A DNA stretch of 64,000 nt. Origin: Streptosporangiaceae bacterium. Its GTDB lineage: Bacteria; Actinomycetota; Actinomycetes; Streptosporangiales; Streptosporangiaceae. A model generated the notes under the pieces. That model was given only the letters and a program-made list of their open reading frames with translations. It was not told where the DNA came from and did no database searches. Position numbers and translations under genes: made by a program. Below are positions 1 through 9,249 of this stretch, one piece after another (position 1 is the stretch's first letter; the number at the start of each line of letters is the position of its first letter). The DNA is taken from NCBI GenBank assembly GCA_025934375.1, contig JAICYD010000006.1, forward strand, positions 49,762-113,761, read 5' to 3'.

Positions 1-2
1 CC

Positions 3-2666
3 GCCGACCTGGTCACGCGGGGTAGCGTCCTGCCGGCGCTGGCCGAGGAGGCTGGCGGCCACGCCGCCCGGTGGCGGCCGGTGCTGTCGTCCGCCGATGT
101 CCACCGGGCCCGGGAGCTCGCCGCCGCGATGCCGCCCGCCTGCCGGGCCGCCGAGGGGGCGGCGGAAGGAACGGCGCCCGGGCCGCTCCTGGCGGGCGCG
201 CTCGACGCCCTAGTGGACGCGTCCGCGCGCGCCCGCCTGCCCAGTGGCCTCCTGCCCGCGCGCCGAGGTCGTCGTCCAGCCCGCGTTCCGCTAGCGGAAC
301 GGACCGTGGCTTCGCTGACCGCGGCTGACCCCGCGGTGGAGGTGGCGACCCCGCAGGACGAGCTTGAGGCCCGCGAGCTGAGCGCCGCGCTGGCTGGCTG
401 GCGGGCGAGTGCCTCGCTTCCGGGCGGCCCCGTGCGTACCTGCTTCCGCCTGGTGGAACCAAGCGCACCCGCTTCATCCGCGTGGCGCGTCGAGATCGCG
501 CTGCAGTCGGCCGAAGACCCGAGCCTGATGCTGTCCGCCGCCGACGTGTGGGACGGAGCCGGATACGGCTGGATCACGGGCGAATCTCATCCGGAAGAGG
601 CACTGCTGGCCGGCCTCGGTACGGCTGCCCGCCTGTTCCCCGCTCTCGACGGCGCGCTCCGCGACGCGGTACCGGCCCAGGTCACGCTGGACACGGCGGG
701 CGCGCTTGAGTTCCTGCGGGAAACCGGCCCGCTGCTGTCCGGCGCCGGATTCGGCGTGCTCCTGCCCGACTGGGCGCGCAAGGCGCGCCTTGGCCTCAAG
801 CTGACCACCAGGTCGTCATCCAGCGGATCGTCGGCCTCGGCCAGGCAGGGCCAGTTCGGAATGCAGGACCTCGTGGACTTCCGGTATGAGCTGGCCATCG
901 GCGAGGACGTGCTGTCAGCGGAAGAGTTCGCTGAGCTCGCGGAGCTGAAGGTTCCGCTCGTCCGCATCAGAGGTCAGTGGGTCGAGCTCGACCACCGCCA
1001 CCTGAAGGCGGCACTGGAGTTCCTTGAGCGCCAGCAGTCCGGGACGATGGCCGCGGCCGAGGTCCTCGAAGCGGTGATCGGCACTGGCGGCCGGCGCGGC
1101 GAGCTGCCCTTGGCCGCCGTCGATGCCGACGGGTGGCTCGGCGACCTGCTGTCCGGGCAGGCCGACCGGCGCCTGGTGGCGATGAATACCCCCGGGGATT
1201 TCCGCGGCACGCTGCGCCCCTACCAGCAGCGCGGCCTGTCGTGGCTGTCCTTCCTTGGCCGGCTCGGCCTCGGCGCGGTCCTCGCCGACGACATGGGACT
1301 CGGCAAGACCGTCCAGCTGCTGTCGCTCCTGTGGGCGGAACATCAGGAGCGGGCCTGCGCCCCACCCGCCCCGGATGCGCCACCCGGCCCCACCTTGCTG
1401 GTGTGCCCGATGTCGCTGACCGGGAACTGGCAGCGGGAGGCGGAGCGGTTCACGCCCGGCCTGACGGTGGTTGTCCACCACGGGGCCGGCCGGCTGGCGG
1501 GCGCGCCGCTGCTGGCCGCGCTGACCGCCGCTGACCTGGTGATCACCACCTACCAGACAGCCGCGAGGGACCTGGCGGTGTTGTCGCAGGTGCGCTGGGC
1601 GCGGGTGGCCTGCGACGAGGCGCAGGCGATCAAGAATCACCTCAGCCAGCAAGCGAAGGCCGTTCGGGCGCTCCCGGCCAGGTCGCGGATCGCGCTGACC
1701 GGGACCCCGGTGGAGAACCAGCTGTCCGAGCTGTGGTCGATCATGGAGTTCGCCAACCCCGGCCTGCTCGGGTCCGAGAAGGCCTTCCGTGAGCGGTACG
1801 CGGTGCCGATCGAGCGGCACTCCTGCGATGAGGCGGCGCGGGAACTGCGCCGGGTCACCCAGCCATTCGTGCTGCGCCGCCTGAAGACCGACAAGTCGAT
1901 CATCTCCGACCTTCCTGAGAAGCAGGAGATGAAGGTCTGGTGCAACCTCACCCCGGAGCAGGCCAGCCTCTACGCCGCCACCGTCACTGACATGCTGTCC
2001 CGGATCGATGACGCGGCGGACGACATCACCCGGCGCGGCCTCGTGCTCGCCACGATGGCCAAGCTCAAGCAAGTCTGCAACCACCCAGCCCACCTGCTCG
2101 CCGACGGTTCCCGGCTCACCGGGCGGTCGGGCAAGCTGGCCCGGCTGGAGGAGCTGAGTGAGGAGATAGCCGCCGACGGAGACAAGGCGCTGTGCTTCAC
2201 GCAGTACGCCGAGTTCGGCCGGATGCTGCAGCCGTACCTGGCCGCGCGGACCGGCTGCCCGGTGCTCTTCCTGCACGGCGGCACCTCCCGCAAGCAACGG
2301 GACGCCATGGTCGCCCGATTCCAGGAATCGGACGAGCCGATGCTGTTCCTGCTCTCGCTGAAGGCGGGTGGCACCGGGCTGAACCTGACCGCGGCGAACC
2401 ACGTCATCCACATCGACCGCTGGTGGAACCCGGCTGTGGAGGACCAGGCCACTGACCGGGCGTTCCGCATCGGCCAGCGCCGGGACGTCCAGGTCCGCAA
2501 GTTCGTCTGCGTCGGCACCCTGGAGGAGCGGATCGACGCCATGATCGAGCAGAAGAAGGCACTCGCCGAGCAGATCGTCGGCACAGGCGAGAACTGGCTG
2601 GCCGAGTTGTCCGCGTCCGCCTTGCGAGAGGTCCTCGCGCTATCCCCCGAGGCGGTCTCCGCATGA
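3..2666 (+). CDS. SNF2-family DEAD/DEAH-box helicase, 5' end outside window
   Basis: ATP-dependent nucleic-acid translocase of the SNF2/RapA-like superfamily 2. The frame is open from base 3, and the residues before the first internal GTG (81) continue the family's helicase-associated N-terminal domain (a W-R-P-V-L stretch), so the real start lies upstream. In order: an SNF2-associated domain to about residue 390, then Walker A (DDMGLGKT), the DEAH-type motif II DEAQ, motif III (LTGTPVEN), and the C-terminal helicase lobe with KAGGTGLNL, a DRWWNPAVEDQATDR stretch and the RIGQ arginine-finger region. All motor motifs are intact. The stop overlaps the next start by 4 nt (ATGA), so it is translationally coupled to a SWIM zinc-finger protein. 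A chromatin-type or repair role is inferred from family only. Confidence 0.93.
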   Translation, partial: ADLVTRGSVLPALAEEAGGHAARWRPVLSSADVHRARELAAAMPPACRAAEGAAEGTAPGPLLAGALDALVDASARARLPSGLLPARRGRRPARVPLAERTVASLTAADPAVEVATPQDELEARELSAALAGWRASASLPGGPVRTCFRLVEPSAPASSAWRVEIALQSAEDPSLMLSAADVWDGAGYGWITGESHPEEALLAGLGTAARLFPALDGALRDAVPAQVTLDTAGALEFLRETGPLLSGAGFGVLLPDWARKARLGLKLTTRSSSSGSSASARQGQFGMQDLVDFRYELAIGEDVLSAEEFAELAELKVPLVRIRGQWVELDHRHLKAALEFLERQQSGTMAAAEVLEAVIGTGGRRGELPLAAVDADGWLGDLLSGQADRRLVAMNTPGDFRGTLRPYQQRGLSWLSFLGRLGLGAVLADDMGLGKTVQLLSLLWAEHQERACAPPAPDAPPGPTLLVCPMSLTGNWQREAERFTPGLTVVVHHGAGRLAGAPLLAALTAADLVITTYQTAARDLAVLSQVRWARVACDEAQAIKNHLSQQAKAVRALPARSRIALTGTPVENQLSELWSIMEFANPGLLGSEKAFRERYAVPIERHSCDEAARELRRVTQPFVLRRLKTDKSIISDLPEKQEMKVWCNLTPEQASLYAATVTDMLSRIDDAADDITRRGLVLATMAKLKQVCNHPAHLLADGSRLTGRSGKLARLEELSEEIAADGDKALCFTQYAEFGRMLQPYLAARTGCPVLFLHGGTSRKQRDAMVARFQESDEPMLFLLSLKAGGTGLNLTAANHVIHIDRWWNPAVEDQATDRAFRIGQRRDVQVRKFVCVGTLEERIDAMIEQKKALAEQIVGTGENWLAELSASALREVLALSPEAVSA

Positions 2667-3571
2667 GCCCGCGATACGTTCCCTGGCCTGATTACTCGCC
2701 CGGCGGGCCGATCGCCGTGGAGGGCGGGATCAAGGCCAGGAGCAAGCGCGGTCCGATCGGCGAGCAATGGTGGTCGCGCCGGTTCATCGGGGTCCTTGAG
2801 TCCTGGGGCATGAGCGGCCGGCTGCAACGAGGCCGCAGCTACGCGCGGCGTGGTCAGGTCCTGGAGTTCGAACTGACCACGGGCAAGGTCACCGCGCGCG
2901 TGCAGGGCTCGCGCCCCCAGCCTTACAAGGTCGCGATCACCGTCCTTCCGCTGACCGCCGCGCAGTGGCGGCACGTGGAGTCCCGCCTTGGCGCCCAGGC
3001 GCTGTTCCGCGCCCGGCTGCTGGCCGGCGAGATGCCCGCCGAGATCGAGCAGGTCTTCGCCGACGCGGGCACGCCGTTGTTTCCCCGGTCGGCCAGGGAC
3101 CTGGACATGCGCTGCAACTGCCCGGACTGGGAAGTCCCTTGCAAGCACCTGGCCGCGGTCTGCTATGTGCTCGCCGAGGCATTTGACACCGACCCGTTCG
3201 CGATGCTCGCCTGGCGCGGCAAGTCCCGCGAGACCCTGCTCGCCGCCCTGCGCGGCCAGGTCGCGGCCGCATCCGCCGGTCGTGGAACGGCCGTCGCGCG
3301 GCCCGGCGCTACGGGTGACACCCCGGCCCTGGCGGCCTTGGCGGACGTGACCGCGCCGCCGCTGGCGCAGTCCCTGGCCGACTTCTGGTCACCAGGCGTA
3401 AGCCAGGCCCGGCTGCGCGCGCTGCCACCTAGCCCCGTGACCCCGCCCGACCTGATGCTCCGCCTCGGCGCCCCGCCCGCGATCGAGGTTCGCGGCCAGT
3501 CATTGCCGGACATCCTCACGCCCGCGTACGCGAGGTTCCCCGAGTCCGAACGGCAACCACCCGGTCAGTGA
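2663..3571 (+). CDS. SWIM zinc-finger protein, partner of the SNF2 helicase
   Basis: A 302-residue protein with a SWIM-type zinc motif around residues 149-162: C-N-C-P-D-W, a short spacer, then C-K-H-L (CxCx(n)CxH). SWIM domains bind nucleic acid or proteins. The N-terminal half is conserved in appearance (EQWWSRRFIGVLES), while the tail after about residue 200 is Ala/Pro-rich and low in complexity. The start ATG overlaps the helicase stop, which fits a stoichiometric partner. SNF2 plus SWIM pairs are common in actinomycetes, but I know of no proven biochemical role. No signal peptide or membrane segment is seen. Confidence 0.85.
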   Translation: MSPRYVPWPDYSPGGPIAVEGGIKARSKRGPIGEQWWSRRFIGVLESWGMSGRLQRGRSYARRGQVLEFELTTGKVTARVQGSRPQPYKVAITVLPLTAAQWRHVESRLGAQALFRARLLAGEMPAEIEQVFADAGTPLFPRSARDLDMRCNCPDWEVPCKHLAAVCYVLAEAFDTDPFAMLAWRGKSRETLLAALRGQVAAASAGRGTAVARPGATGDTPALAALADVTAPPLAQSLADFWSPGVSQARLRALPPSPVTPPDLMLRLGAPPAIEVRGQSLPDILTPAYARFPESERQPPGQ

Positions 3572-3625
3572 GGACCGGTCGCGGTCATGGCCGCGGCGGT
3601 AGTCGCTGCCCTATGCTTCGCGTGA

Positions 3626-5014
3626 GTGACGGCAAAGGAGTTAACGGTCAAAACGCTGCCGCCAGCAATCATGAATAGCCGGCGCCTCGCCGCCATCGCG
3701 GCCGCACTGATCCTCGGGGGCGGGGGCTTCGCGCTGGTCTCGGCATCGTCCGCCCCGGGGCCCGCGGACCCTGGCGGAGCCGGGAAAACGCCGGCCGGCG
3801 CCGGAGCCACGCGGAGCGTCCGTGGCGGCGCGCCGGGAACCGTGGGCCGCGGCACCTGGGTGGCCTCCTGGGCGGCCAGTCCCATGAGCGGGACCACTTC
3901 CGTGGGGACGATCCCGGGCCTTTCCCGCCAGACGGTGCGGAACATCATCTACCCGAGCGTGGGCGGCACCTCGCTGCGCGTGCGGCTAACCAACGCCTTC
4001 GGGGCGGCGCCCCTCACGGCCGGCGACGTGAGCGTTGGCGTGGTGCTCAGCGGGGCGCGACTGGTGCCCGGGAGCAGTCACGCGCTGACCTTCGGCGGGA
4101 AGTCGTCGGTGACGATCCCGGCCGGCGGGCAGGCGCTGAGCGATCCGCTCCCCATGCCGGTCCGGCCGCTGGAGGAACTGGCCGTCAGCCTGTACCTGCC
4201 GGACGTCACCGGGCCGCCGACCAATCACGCGGCCGCGATGCAGGCCAACTACATCGCCGCGGGCGATCACGCGGGCGACCCGGCCGCGGCCGCCTACGCG
4301 ACCACCACCCCGCGGTGGCTTTTCGTCGGCGAGCTGGACGTGCGCTCCGCGACCGCGGACGGCACCATCGTCACCTTCGGCGACTCGATCACCGATGGCA
4401 TCCACTCCACCGCCGGGGCCAACGACCGCTGGCCCAACTTCCTCGCGCGCCGGCTGGCACGGCTAACCGGCGACCGGGCACCGGGCGTCGTGGACGAGGG
4501 GATCGGCGGCAACCGCGTGCTGCAAGCCTCCCGGTGCTTCGGGGCGAGCGCGAAGGCGCGCTTCCAGCAGGACGCCCTGTCCTTGCCGGGGGTCAAGGCG
4601 GTGATCGTGCTGGAGGGCATCAACGACATCGGCTTCGTCGGGTCGCCGGACGGCAGCGGCTGCCTGGCGCCCAACCCGCCGGTCACCGCGGCGCAGATCG
4701 AGGCCGGGTACCAGGCGCTGGTCACGATGGCCCACGCCCGGGGCGTCAAGATCTACCTCGGGACGCTGACTCCCTTCCTGGGCAGGCGCGTCAATCCCGC
4801 GGTCCGCGGCCGCGAGGCCCTGCGCGAGGCGGTCAACAACTGGATCCGGGCCAGCGGCGCCTTCGACGGGGTGATCGACTTCGCGCGCGCCCTGCAAGAC
4901 CCCCGTGACCCCACCCATCTCAGGGGCGCCTACAACTCCGGCGACCACCTGCACCCCAACGACCTCGGCTATGAAGCGATGGCCGACGCCGTCCCGCTCG
5001 CCATCGTGGCGTAG
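3626..5014 (+). CDS. Secreted SGNH/GDSL-family hydrolase
   Basis: Exported esterase or lipase-like enzyme of the SGNH superfamily. An N-terminal hydrophobic segment follows an Asn-Ser-Arg-Arg n-region, and a Gly/Ala/Pro-rich linker follows that. Family blocks are visible: FGDSITDG (nucleophile Ser) near residue 251, GIGGNR, EGINDIG (block III Gly-x-Asn-Asp), and DHLHPNDLGY with the catalytic Asp and His near the C-terminus. A beta-rich domain of about 200 residues precedes the catalytic part, as in longer actinobacterial members. The start is uncertain. GTG 3626 follows a TATGCT -10-like hexamer closely enough for a leaderless transcript; ATG 3671 gives a tidier signal peptide, but the nearest AAGGAG is about 30 nt away. 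Substrate unknown. Confidence 0.88.
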   Translation: MTAKELTVKTLPPAIMNSRRLAAIAAALILGGGGFALVSASSAPGPADPGGAGKTPAGAGATRSVRGGAPGTVGRGTWVASWAASPMSGTTSVGTIPGLSRQTVRNIIYPSVGGTSLRVRLTNAFGAAPLTAGDVSVGVVLSGARLVPGSSHALTFGGKSSVTIPAGGQALSDPLPMPVRPLEELAVSLYLPDVTGPPTNHAAAMQANYIAAGDHAGDPAAAAYATTTPRWLFVGELDVRSATADGTIVTFGDSITDGIHSTAGANDRWPNFLARRLARLTGDRAPGVVDEGIGGNRVLQASRCFGASAKARFQQDALSLPGVKAVIVLEGINDIGFVGSPDGSGCLAPNPPVTAAQIEAGYQALVTMAHARGVKIYLGTLTPFLGRRVNPAVRGREALREAVNNWIRASGAFDGVIDFARALQDPRDPTHLRGAYNSGDHLHPNDLGYEAMADAVPLAIVA

Positions 5015-5155
5015 CGGAGGCGGGCGGACGCCCCGCGGATCCCGTAATCGGAACGTTGCTGATGGCCGGCGCCTGCGCCCGCCTGTCCGCTTATCATCAG
5101 GCTTATGTGGCCGAGAGGTTGCGTTCGCTGGAGGCAGGCAACCGAGGGTCCAGGC

Positions 5156-6427
5156 ATGATGCCGAGCGGGCCTGCCGTGACAACCCTAAGGTCGGTGGTG
5201 GCGTACCTCGCCTCGGTGGTGCGGGGGGCGGGAATCGCGTACACCGTCGTGCAGGTCGTTACCTGGCACTCGTTCTACACGGCCACTCCCTGGCGGCTGG
5301 CAGGTCCCGTGCTCGCTGTGGCGTGGGGGGCGGCGGCGACGCTCTCCCTGCGCAGGGACTGGCCTTCCCCCGCACTGGCGTGCCTGGATTCGGCCGTCTA
5401 CGTGGCCCTGGCGCTTGGCGGGTCGGGGTGCGTCCCGCCCGCCGTGCGTGACGAGGCGTCCAGCTGGCTGGTCATCAGCATGTCGGGCCAGCTGATGATC
5501 CCCGCGTGGTACGCGCCGGGCATCTTGTTCTGGCTACTCGCGCTCATGTCGGCGACGGCCTACTGGGCGGGCGCGATGCTGCATCCCGTCACCAGCTCGC
5601 GGACGCTGACCGCGGCAACGATCGTGCTCATAGTCCTCGGGGTCGTGCACGCCTACGGCCGCCGGCAGCTCTACCGGCGCGCCGCCGCCGCGGACGCCGC
5701 GTTGCGCGAATCCGATCAGGCCGCCAGTAAGCAGTACGCGATCTTGCGCGCGACGATCGAGCGGCGCGAGCATGAGCGCCTGCTCCATGACACGGTCCTC
5801 AACACCCTTACCGCCCTGGCTCGTCCCAGCCGCGCTGGCCTGGCTAATGCGGTGAACAGGTGCCGCCAGGACGTGGACCTGATTGAGGACGCGCTCGCCG
5901 ACCCCAATGACCTGGCCACCGCGGCCAAACGGCGCTCTGGTGACTTGCTCGGCGAAATGCGGGCCGCTGTCGCCGACATGCGCGCCCGGGGGCTGCGCGT
6001 CCACGCCGGCATCGATGACGGGCAAGCGCCGGCGATCCCGGCCCCGGTCGCCCTGGCGATCTCCAGCGCCGCCCGTGAGGCACTGTCCAACGTGGCGGCC
6101 CATGCCGGCACCGGGGAGGCGTGGGTGCGAGTCCGCCTGACGGCACCGGGCCGGGACGGCGAGGCCCCGCAGGGCGCGGAGGTGACCGTGCGCGACGAGG
6201 GCGCCGGCTTTGACCGTGCCCGTGTCGATCACGCCCGGCTGGGCCTGCGACGGTCCATTGCTGAGCGCGTCGCTGACTGCGGCGGGCGCGCGTCGGTCTG
6301 GTCGCGACCCGGGAACGGCACCGTGGTCCACCTGTCCTGGCCCGCCGTGAGCGGACTGAGTCCGGGCGCCGCGGACGCTGGCCCCCGAGACGATCATGAG
6401 CTGGCCGCGGAGTCCTTGCCGTGGTGA
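5156..6427 (+). CDS. Membrane sensor histidine kinase, NarL/DesK-like type
   Basis: Sensor kinase with five or six hydrophobic segments in the first 170 residues, a short helical linker, then a HisKA_3-type phosphoacceptor region (ERREHERLLHDTVLNTLTAL, His in HDTVLN). A C-terminal HATPase domain follows, with an N-box-like REALSNVAAHA and G-box DEGAGFD. The start chosen is ATG 5156, seven bases after GAGGG; the longer reading from ATG 5105 has no ribosome site. The 3' end overlaps the next gene by 7 nt, and a LuxR response regulator follows two genes on, so the three form one signalling unit. Ligand unknown. Confidence 0.85.
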   Translation: MMPSGPAVTTLRSVVAYLASVVRGAGIAYTVVQVVTWHSFYTATPWRLAGPVLAVAWGAAATLSLRRDWPSPALACLDSAVYVALALGGSGCVPPAVRDEASSWLVISMSGQLMIPAWYAPGILFWLLALMSATAYWAGAMLHPVTSSRTLTAATIVLIVLGVVHAYGRRQLYRRAAAADAALRESDQAASKQYAILRATIERREHERLLHDTVLNTLTALARPSRAGLANAVNRCRQDVDLIEDALADPNDLATAAKRRSGDLLGEMRAAVADMRARGLRVHAGIDDGQAPAIPAPVALAISSAAREALSNVAAHAGTGEAWVRVRLTAPGRDGEAPQGAEVTVRDEGAGFDRARVDHARLGLRRSIAERVADCGGRASVWSRPGNGTVVHLSWPAVSGLSPGAADAGPRDDHELAAESLPW

Positions 6428-7560
6428 GCCATCACGCCGTAGCGCGCAATGCTGCCGAAACCGGGCTGATGCGCGTCGTCGGGGCTCTGGCGGTGCTCGT
6501 CCCGTCCCTGGCGGTGATCCAGGTGCTGGTCAACTCGCGTGACTACCGGCAGCCGGCCCTGGCGATCGCTGTCTGGCTCGCGGTCCTCGGGGCCGCCGCG
6601 TGGCTCGTGCCGCGGCTGCGCGCGGGTCCCCTCGCCACCGGCGAGACAGTAGCCGCGATCACCGTCGCGGTGGCGGCCGTGGCGGCGATCGAGGTCGCCC
6701 ACCGGCCGGATCACGACCCCGCGAGCTTTGACATGGCCATCTTGGGGACGGCCTGGCTGCTCGCCTTGGTCGCCTTGAGCCGGCCTGCCCGGGTGTGGAT
6801 ACCGGGCGCGCTGCTCGTCTACGCCGTGCACGCGGGGCTGCTCGTCGCCGACGATGGCGTGAACTCCCTCAGCCTGTCCCAGCTGGAAGCGGCCGGCTAC
6901 ATCCTGGCGACCATGCTGATCACGTTCGCCGCGATCCGGTCCACCTTGGCCACGCACGTCACCGTGTCCGCGCGCCGGGCGTCGCTGGCGAGCAGCGCGG
7001 CGGCCGAGCGCGCCGCGGTCGCCGCGATCCAGCAAGAGCGCCAGGCGCGGCTGCGCGCGCTCGAGCGGGAGGCGCTCCCGTTGCTGCGGGCTGTCGCCGA
7101 CGGGTCGCTGGACCCCAGCGCGGAAAGCGTCACCCAAGAGTGCGCCCGGCATGCCGCCGCCCTGCGGCATTCGCTGACGGACGGCGGGCCGGCCGACGAC
7201 ATGCTGGTGTCCGCGCTGGCGCCGTCGCTGAGTTCCGCGCGCGCGAGAGGGCTGCTGGTGACCATCCAGGCCATCGGCGAGGTGCGAACTCCGCCGCCCG
7301 CGGTTGCCCGTGCCATCCTGGCGACCCTCGACGCCATGCTCGCCGCCCTGGCGCCGCATCCCGTCGTGCTCACGCTCATCGGTTCCGGCGATGGCGCCGA
7401 GGCCTACCTGACCTTCGACGCGCTGCCGTCGAGCATGCCCGGCCTGGCGACGTTCGGGGCAGGCCTGCCCGCCGCGGCTGGCTGGCACGCCGCGGTGATC
7501 GCGGCCGACAATGGCGGGGGGTGCCTGGAGGTCGCCTGGCACCAAGACGGTGGCCGGTGA
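6421..7560 (+). CDS. Membrane protein resembling a histidine kinase without phosphoacceptor His
   Basis: A 379-residue protein between a histidine kinase and its response regulator, overlapping both (7 nt and 4 nt). It has about five hydrophobic segments in residues 15-170, then an Arg/Glu/Ala-rich helical stretch likely to form a coiled coil (about 180-215). A C-terminal part of sensor-kinase length follows, in which I find no His-x-x-x-N-x-L acceptor box and no clear N or G box (it ends GGGCLEVAWHQDG). By position it looks like a catalytically dead dimerisation or sensing partner of the upstream kinase; this is inference from context and architecture, not from recognised homology. GTG 6421 lies eight bases after GGAG. 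Confidence 0.7.
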   Translation: MVSHHAVARNAAETGLMRVVGALAVLVPSLAVIQVLVNSRDYRQPALAIAVWLAVLGAAAWLVPRLRAGPLATGETVAAITVAVAAVAAIEVAHRPDHDPASFDMAILGTAWLLALVALSRPARVWIPGALLVYAVHAGLLVADDGVNSLSLSQLEAAGYILATMLITFAAIRSTLATHVTVSARRASLASSAAAERAAVAAIQQERQARLRALEREALPLLRAVADGSLDPSAESVTQECARHAAALRHSLTDGGPADDMLVSALAPSLSSARARGLLVTIQAIGEVRTPPPAVARAILATLDAMLAALAPHPVVLTLIGSGDGAEAYLTFDALPSSMPGLATFGAGLPAAAGWHAAVIAADNGGGCLEVAWHQDGGR

Positions 7561-8399
7561 CTCCCGTCATTGACGTCGCCGCCGTCGATGACCACCCGAT
7601 TGTCCTCGACAGCGTCGCGAACTGGGTCACGGCCGGGGAGGGCGACATCCGGGTAGTCGCCACCGCGCCGACTGTCGATGTCCTGCTCGCCGGGCCCGGA
7701 CGCCAAGCGGACGTCGTCCTGCTCGACCTGGACCTCGGTGACGAGACCACGGTGGATGCCAATGTGGCCGCCGTCTTGGCGGCGGGCCCCGCCGTCCTGG
7801 TCTTGTCGGCCTCCGACCGGCCGGTCGCCGTCCGGTCGGCGATCCGGGCCGGCGCCCTCGGATACGCGCTGAAGAGCGAGCAGGCTGATCAGATCCGCGC
7901 GGCGATAAGGGAAGTGGCGGCGGGCCGGGACTGGATATCTCCCCGCCTCGCCTACATCTTCGCGACCGATGACGCCGCGGACCGGCCTGCCCTCAGCAAA
8001 CAGGAAAGGCGCGCGCTTCAGCTCTACGCCACCGGGATGCCGATGAAATCCGTGGCCAGGAAGATGGCCATCAGCGAAGAGACGGCCAAGCAATACATGG
8101 GGCGCGTGCGCGAGAAATACGCGCGGGCCGGACGCGCGGCGCCGACGAAGCTGGAGCTGTATTATCGAGCGGTCGAGGATGGGCATGTCCCACCGATACC
8201 CTTAGTCCGCGTCCCCCCCCGGCGGATAAGGAGCAAGGACATGCCCGTCCCCGGCCCTTCTTTCGTCAATAACCTATCCACGCCTCAAGGTATTGTCATG
8301 ACCCCTATCCCGGGGACAGCGCCCGCCGCATTGTGCCCGCGGCGACGGCCAGGCCCGGCCCGGGCCAGTGACCCCGGATCGGCCCAGCGGGTACCGTGA
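7557..8399 (+). CDS. LuxR/NarL-type response regulator
   Basis: The N-terminal receiver shows the acidic pocket (AAVDDHPIV), a phosphoacceptor Asp in VLLDLDLGD and the conserved Lys in ALKSE. The C-terminal helix-turn-helix covers about residues 140-200 (LSKQERRALQLYATGMP followed by SVARKMAISEETAKQYMGRV). The tail after about residue 205 is Pro-rich and probably disordered. GTG 7557 overlaps the previous stop (GTGA), and the stop overlaps the GntR gene start, so translation is coupled through the block. Partner of the kinase at 5156 by position. Its recognition helix differs from the usual NarL consensus (ETAKQYMGRV where ETVKTHV-like sequence is common). Confidence 0.88.
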   Translation: MTPVIDVAAVDDHPIVLDSVANWVTAGEGDIRVVATAPTVDVLLAGPGRQADVVLLDLDLGDETTVDANVAAVLAAGPAVLVLSASDRPVAVRSAIRAGALGYALKSEQADQIRAAIREVAAGRDWISPRLAYIFATDDAADRPALSKQERRALQLYATGMPMKSVARKMAISEETAKQYMGRVREKYARAGRAAPTKLELYYRAVEDGHVPPIPLVRVPPRRIRSKDMPVPGPSFVNNLSTPQGIVMTPIPGTAPAALCPRRRPGPARASDPGSAQRVP

Positions 8400-9148
8400 G
8401 CCTCGTGACCGACCCACGCCCCGACGCGACGCCAGACTGGGCCGGAATCGCGATCTTCCGTCCGGTCCGCACCGGCAACGCCTTCGAGGAGGCGGTCGAG
8501 CGGATCTTGCAGGCGGTCAAGCTCGGGGTGTTCCCGCACGGCTCGCGGCTGCCAGTCGAGCGCGACCTGGCGGTCCGGCTGAACGTCAGCCGGGCCACGG
8601 TGCGCGATGCCATCCGGTCACTGCAGGACGCCGGGTACGTTACGTCGCGGCATGGCCGGTACGGCGGCACGTTCGTCGCCTACCAGGTACCCGAGCCCGG
8701 CCCGGACGACCTGCGGCGGGCCGCCGCCGACATCAGCGACCGCCTCGATGACGCCATCGTCTATCGCCATGTCCTGGAGGCGGGCGCGGCTGAGCGGGCG
8801 GCGCTCACCGGCTTGCGCGCGCAGCAGCGCGACTACCTCACCAGGCGGCTGACGGAGGTGGCGAGCGCGCCGCCGGCCGAGTACCGGCTGGCCGACTCCC
8901 GGTTCCACCTGGCGATCGCCGAGCTGACCGGGTCCCCCTCTCTCACCGCGAGCATCGCCGAGTGCCGCATGCGCCTGAATGACCTGCTCAACGCGATCCC
9001 GATGCTGGCCCGCAACATCGAGCACGCCTCGACCCAGCACCAGGCGATCGCGCAGGCGATCCTGGCCGGGGACGCGGCGGCCGCCCGGCAGGTGACCGCC
9101 GAGCACGTCGACGCGACCGCCGCCCTGATCCGGGGTTTTCTCGGCTGA
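8396..9148 (+). CDS. GntR-family regulator with FCD ligand-binding domain
   Basis: The N-terminal winged helix (residues about 25-90) carries the GntR signature: LPVERDLAVRLNVSRATVRD followed by an LQDAGYV wing. The C-terminal all-helical FCD domain carries metal/ligand positions in DSRFHLAIAELTGSP, HQAIAQAILAGD and a terminal AEHVDAT. It sits directly upstream of a gamma-glutamylation operon on the same strand, and a perfect palindrome in the gap between them (9185-9199) is a plausible operator, so it probably controls that operon in response to an amine or a carboxylate intermediate. GTG 8396 overlaps the preceding stop; GTG 8405 is an alternative start. Confidence 0.88.
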   Translation: MSLVTDPRPDATPDWAGIAIFRPVRTGNAFEEAVERILQAVKLGVFPHGSRLPVERDLAVRLNVSRATVRDAIRSLQDAGYVTSRHGRYGGTFVAYQVPEPGPDDLRRAAADISDRLDDAIVYRHVLEAGAAERAALTGLRAQQRDYLTRRLTEVASAPPAEYRLADSRFHLAIAELTGSPSLTASIAECRMRLNDLLNAIPMLARNIEHASTQHQAIAQAILAGDAAAARQVTAEHVDATAALIRGFLG

Positions 9149-9184
9149 GGCGAGGCCTTGACACCGGTCCCCGCCACGGCAGAC

Positions 9185-9199
9185 ACTTGCCACGCAAGT
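9185..9199. promoter_or_regulatory. Perfect 15-bp palindrome, candidate GntR operator
   Basis: ACTTGCCACGCAAGT: two 6-bp arms around a 3-bp centre, 50 bp upstream of the ligase start and 36 bp after the GntR gene. A looser AATGG...CCATT inverted repeat follows at about 9201-9222. Location and symmetry fit an FCD-type GntR operator; binding is inferred. Confidence 0.45.
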
Positions 9200-9249
9200 C
9201 AATGGATTGATTTCAGGCCATTAGAAGGTGCCGTCTTCAGGAGGTGCTG

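Noticed and set aside
915..2411. Long minus-strand frames antisense to the SNF2 helicase
   Set aside because: Antisense shadow of a strongly supported gene; Arg/Gly/His-rich with no motif.
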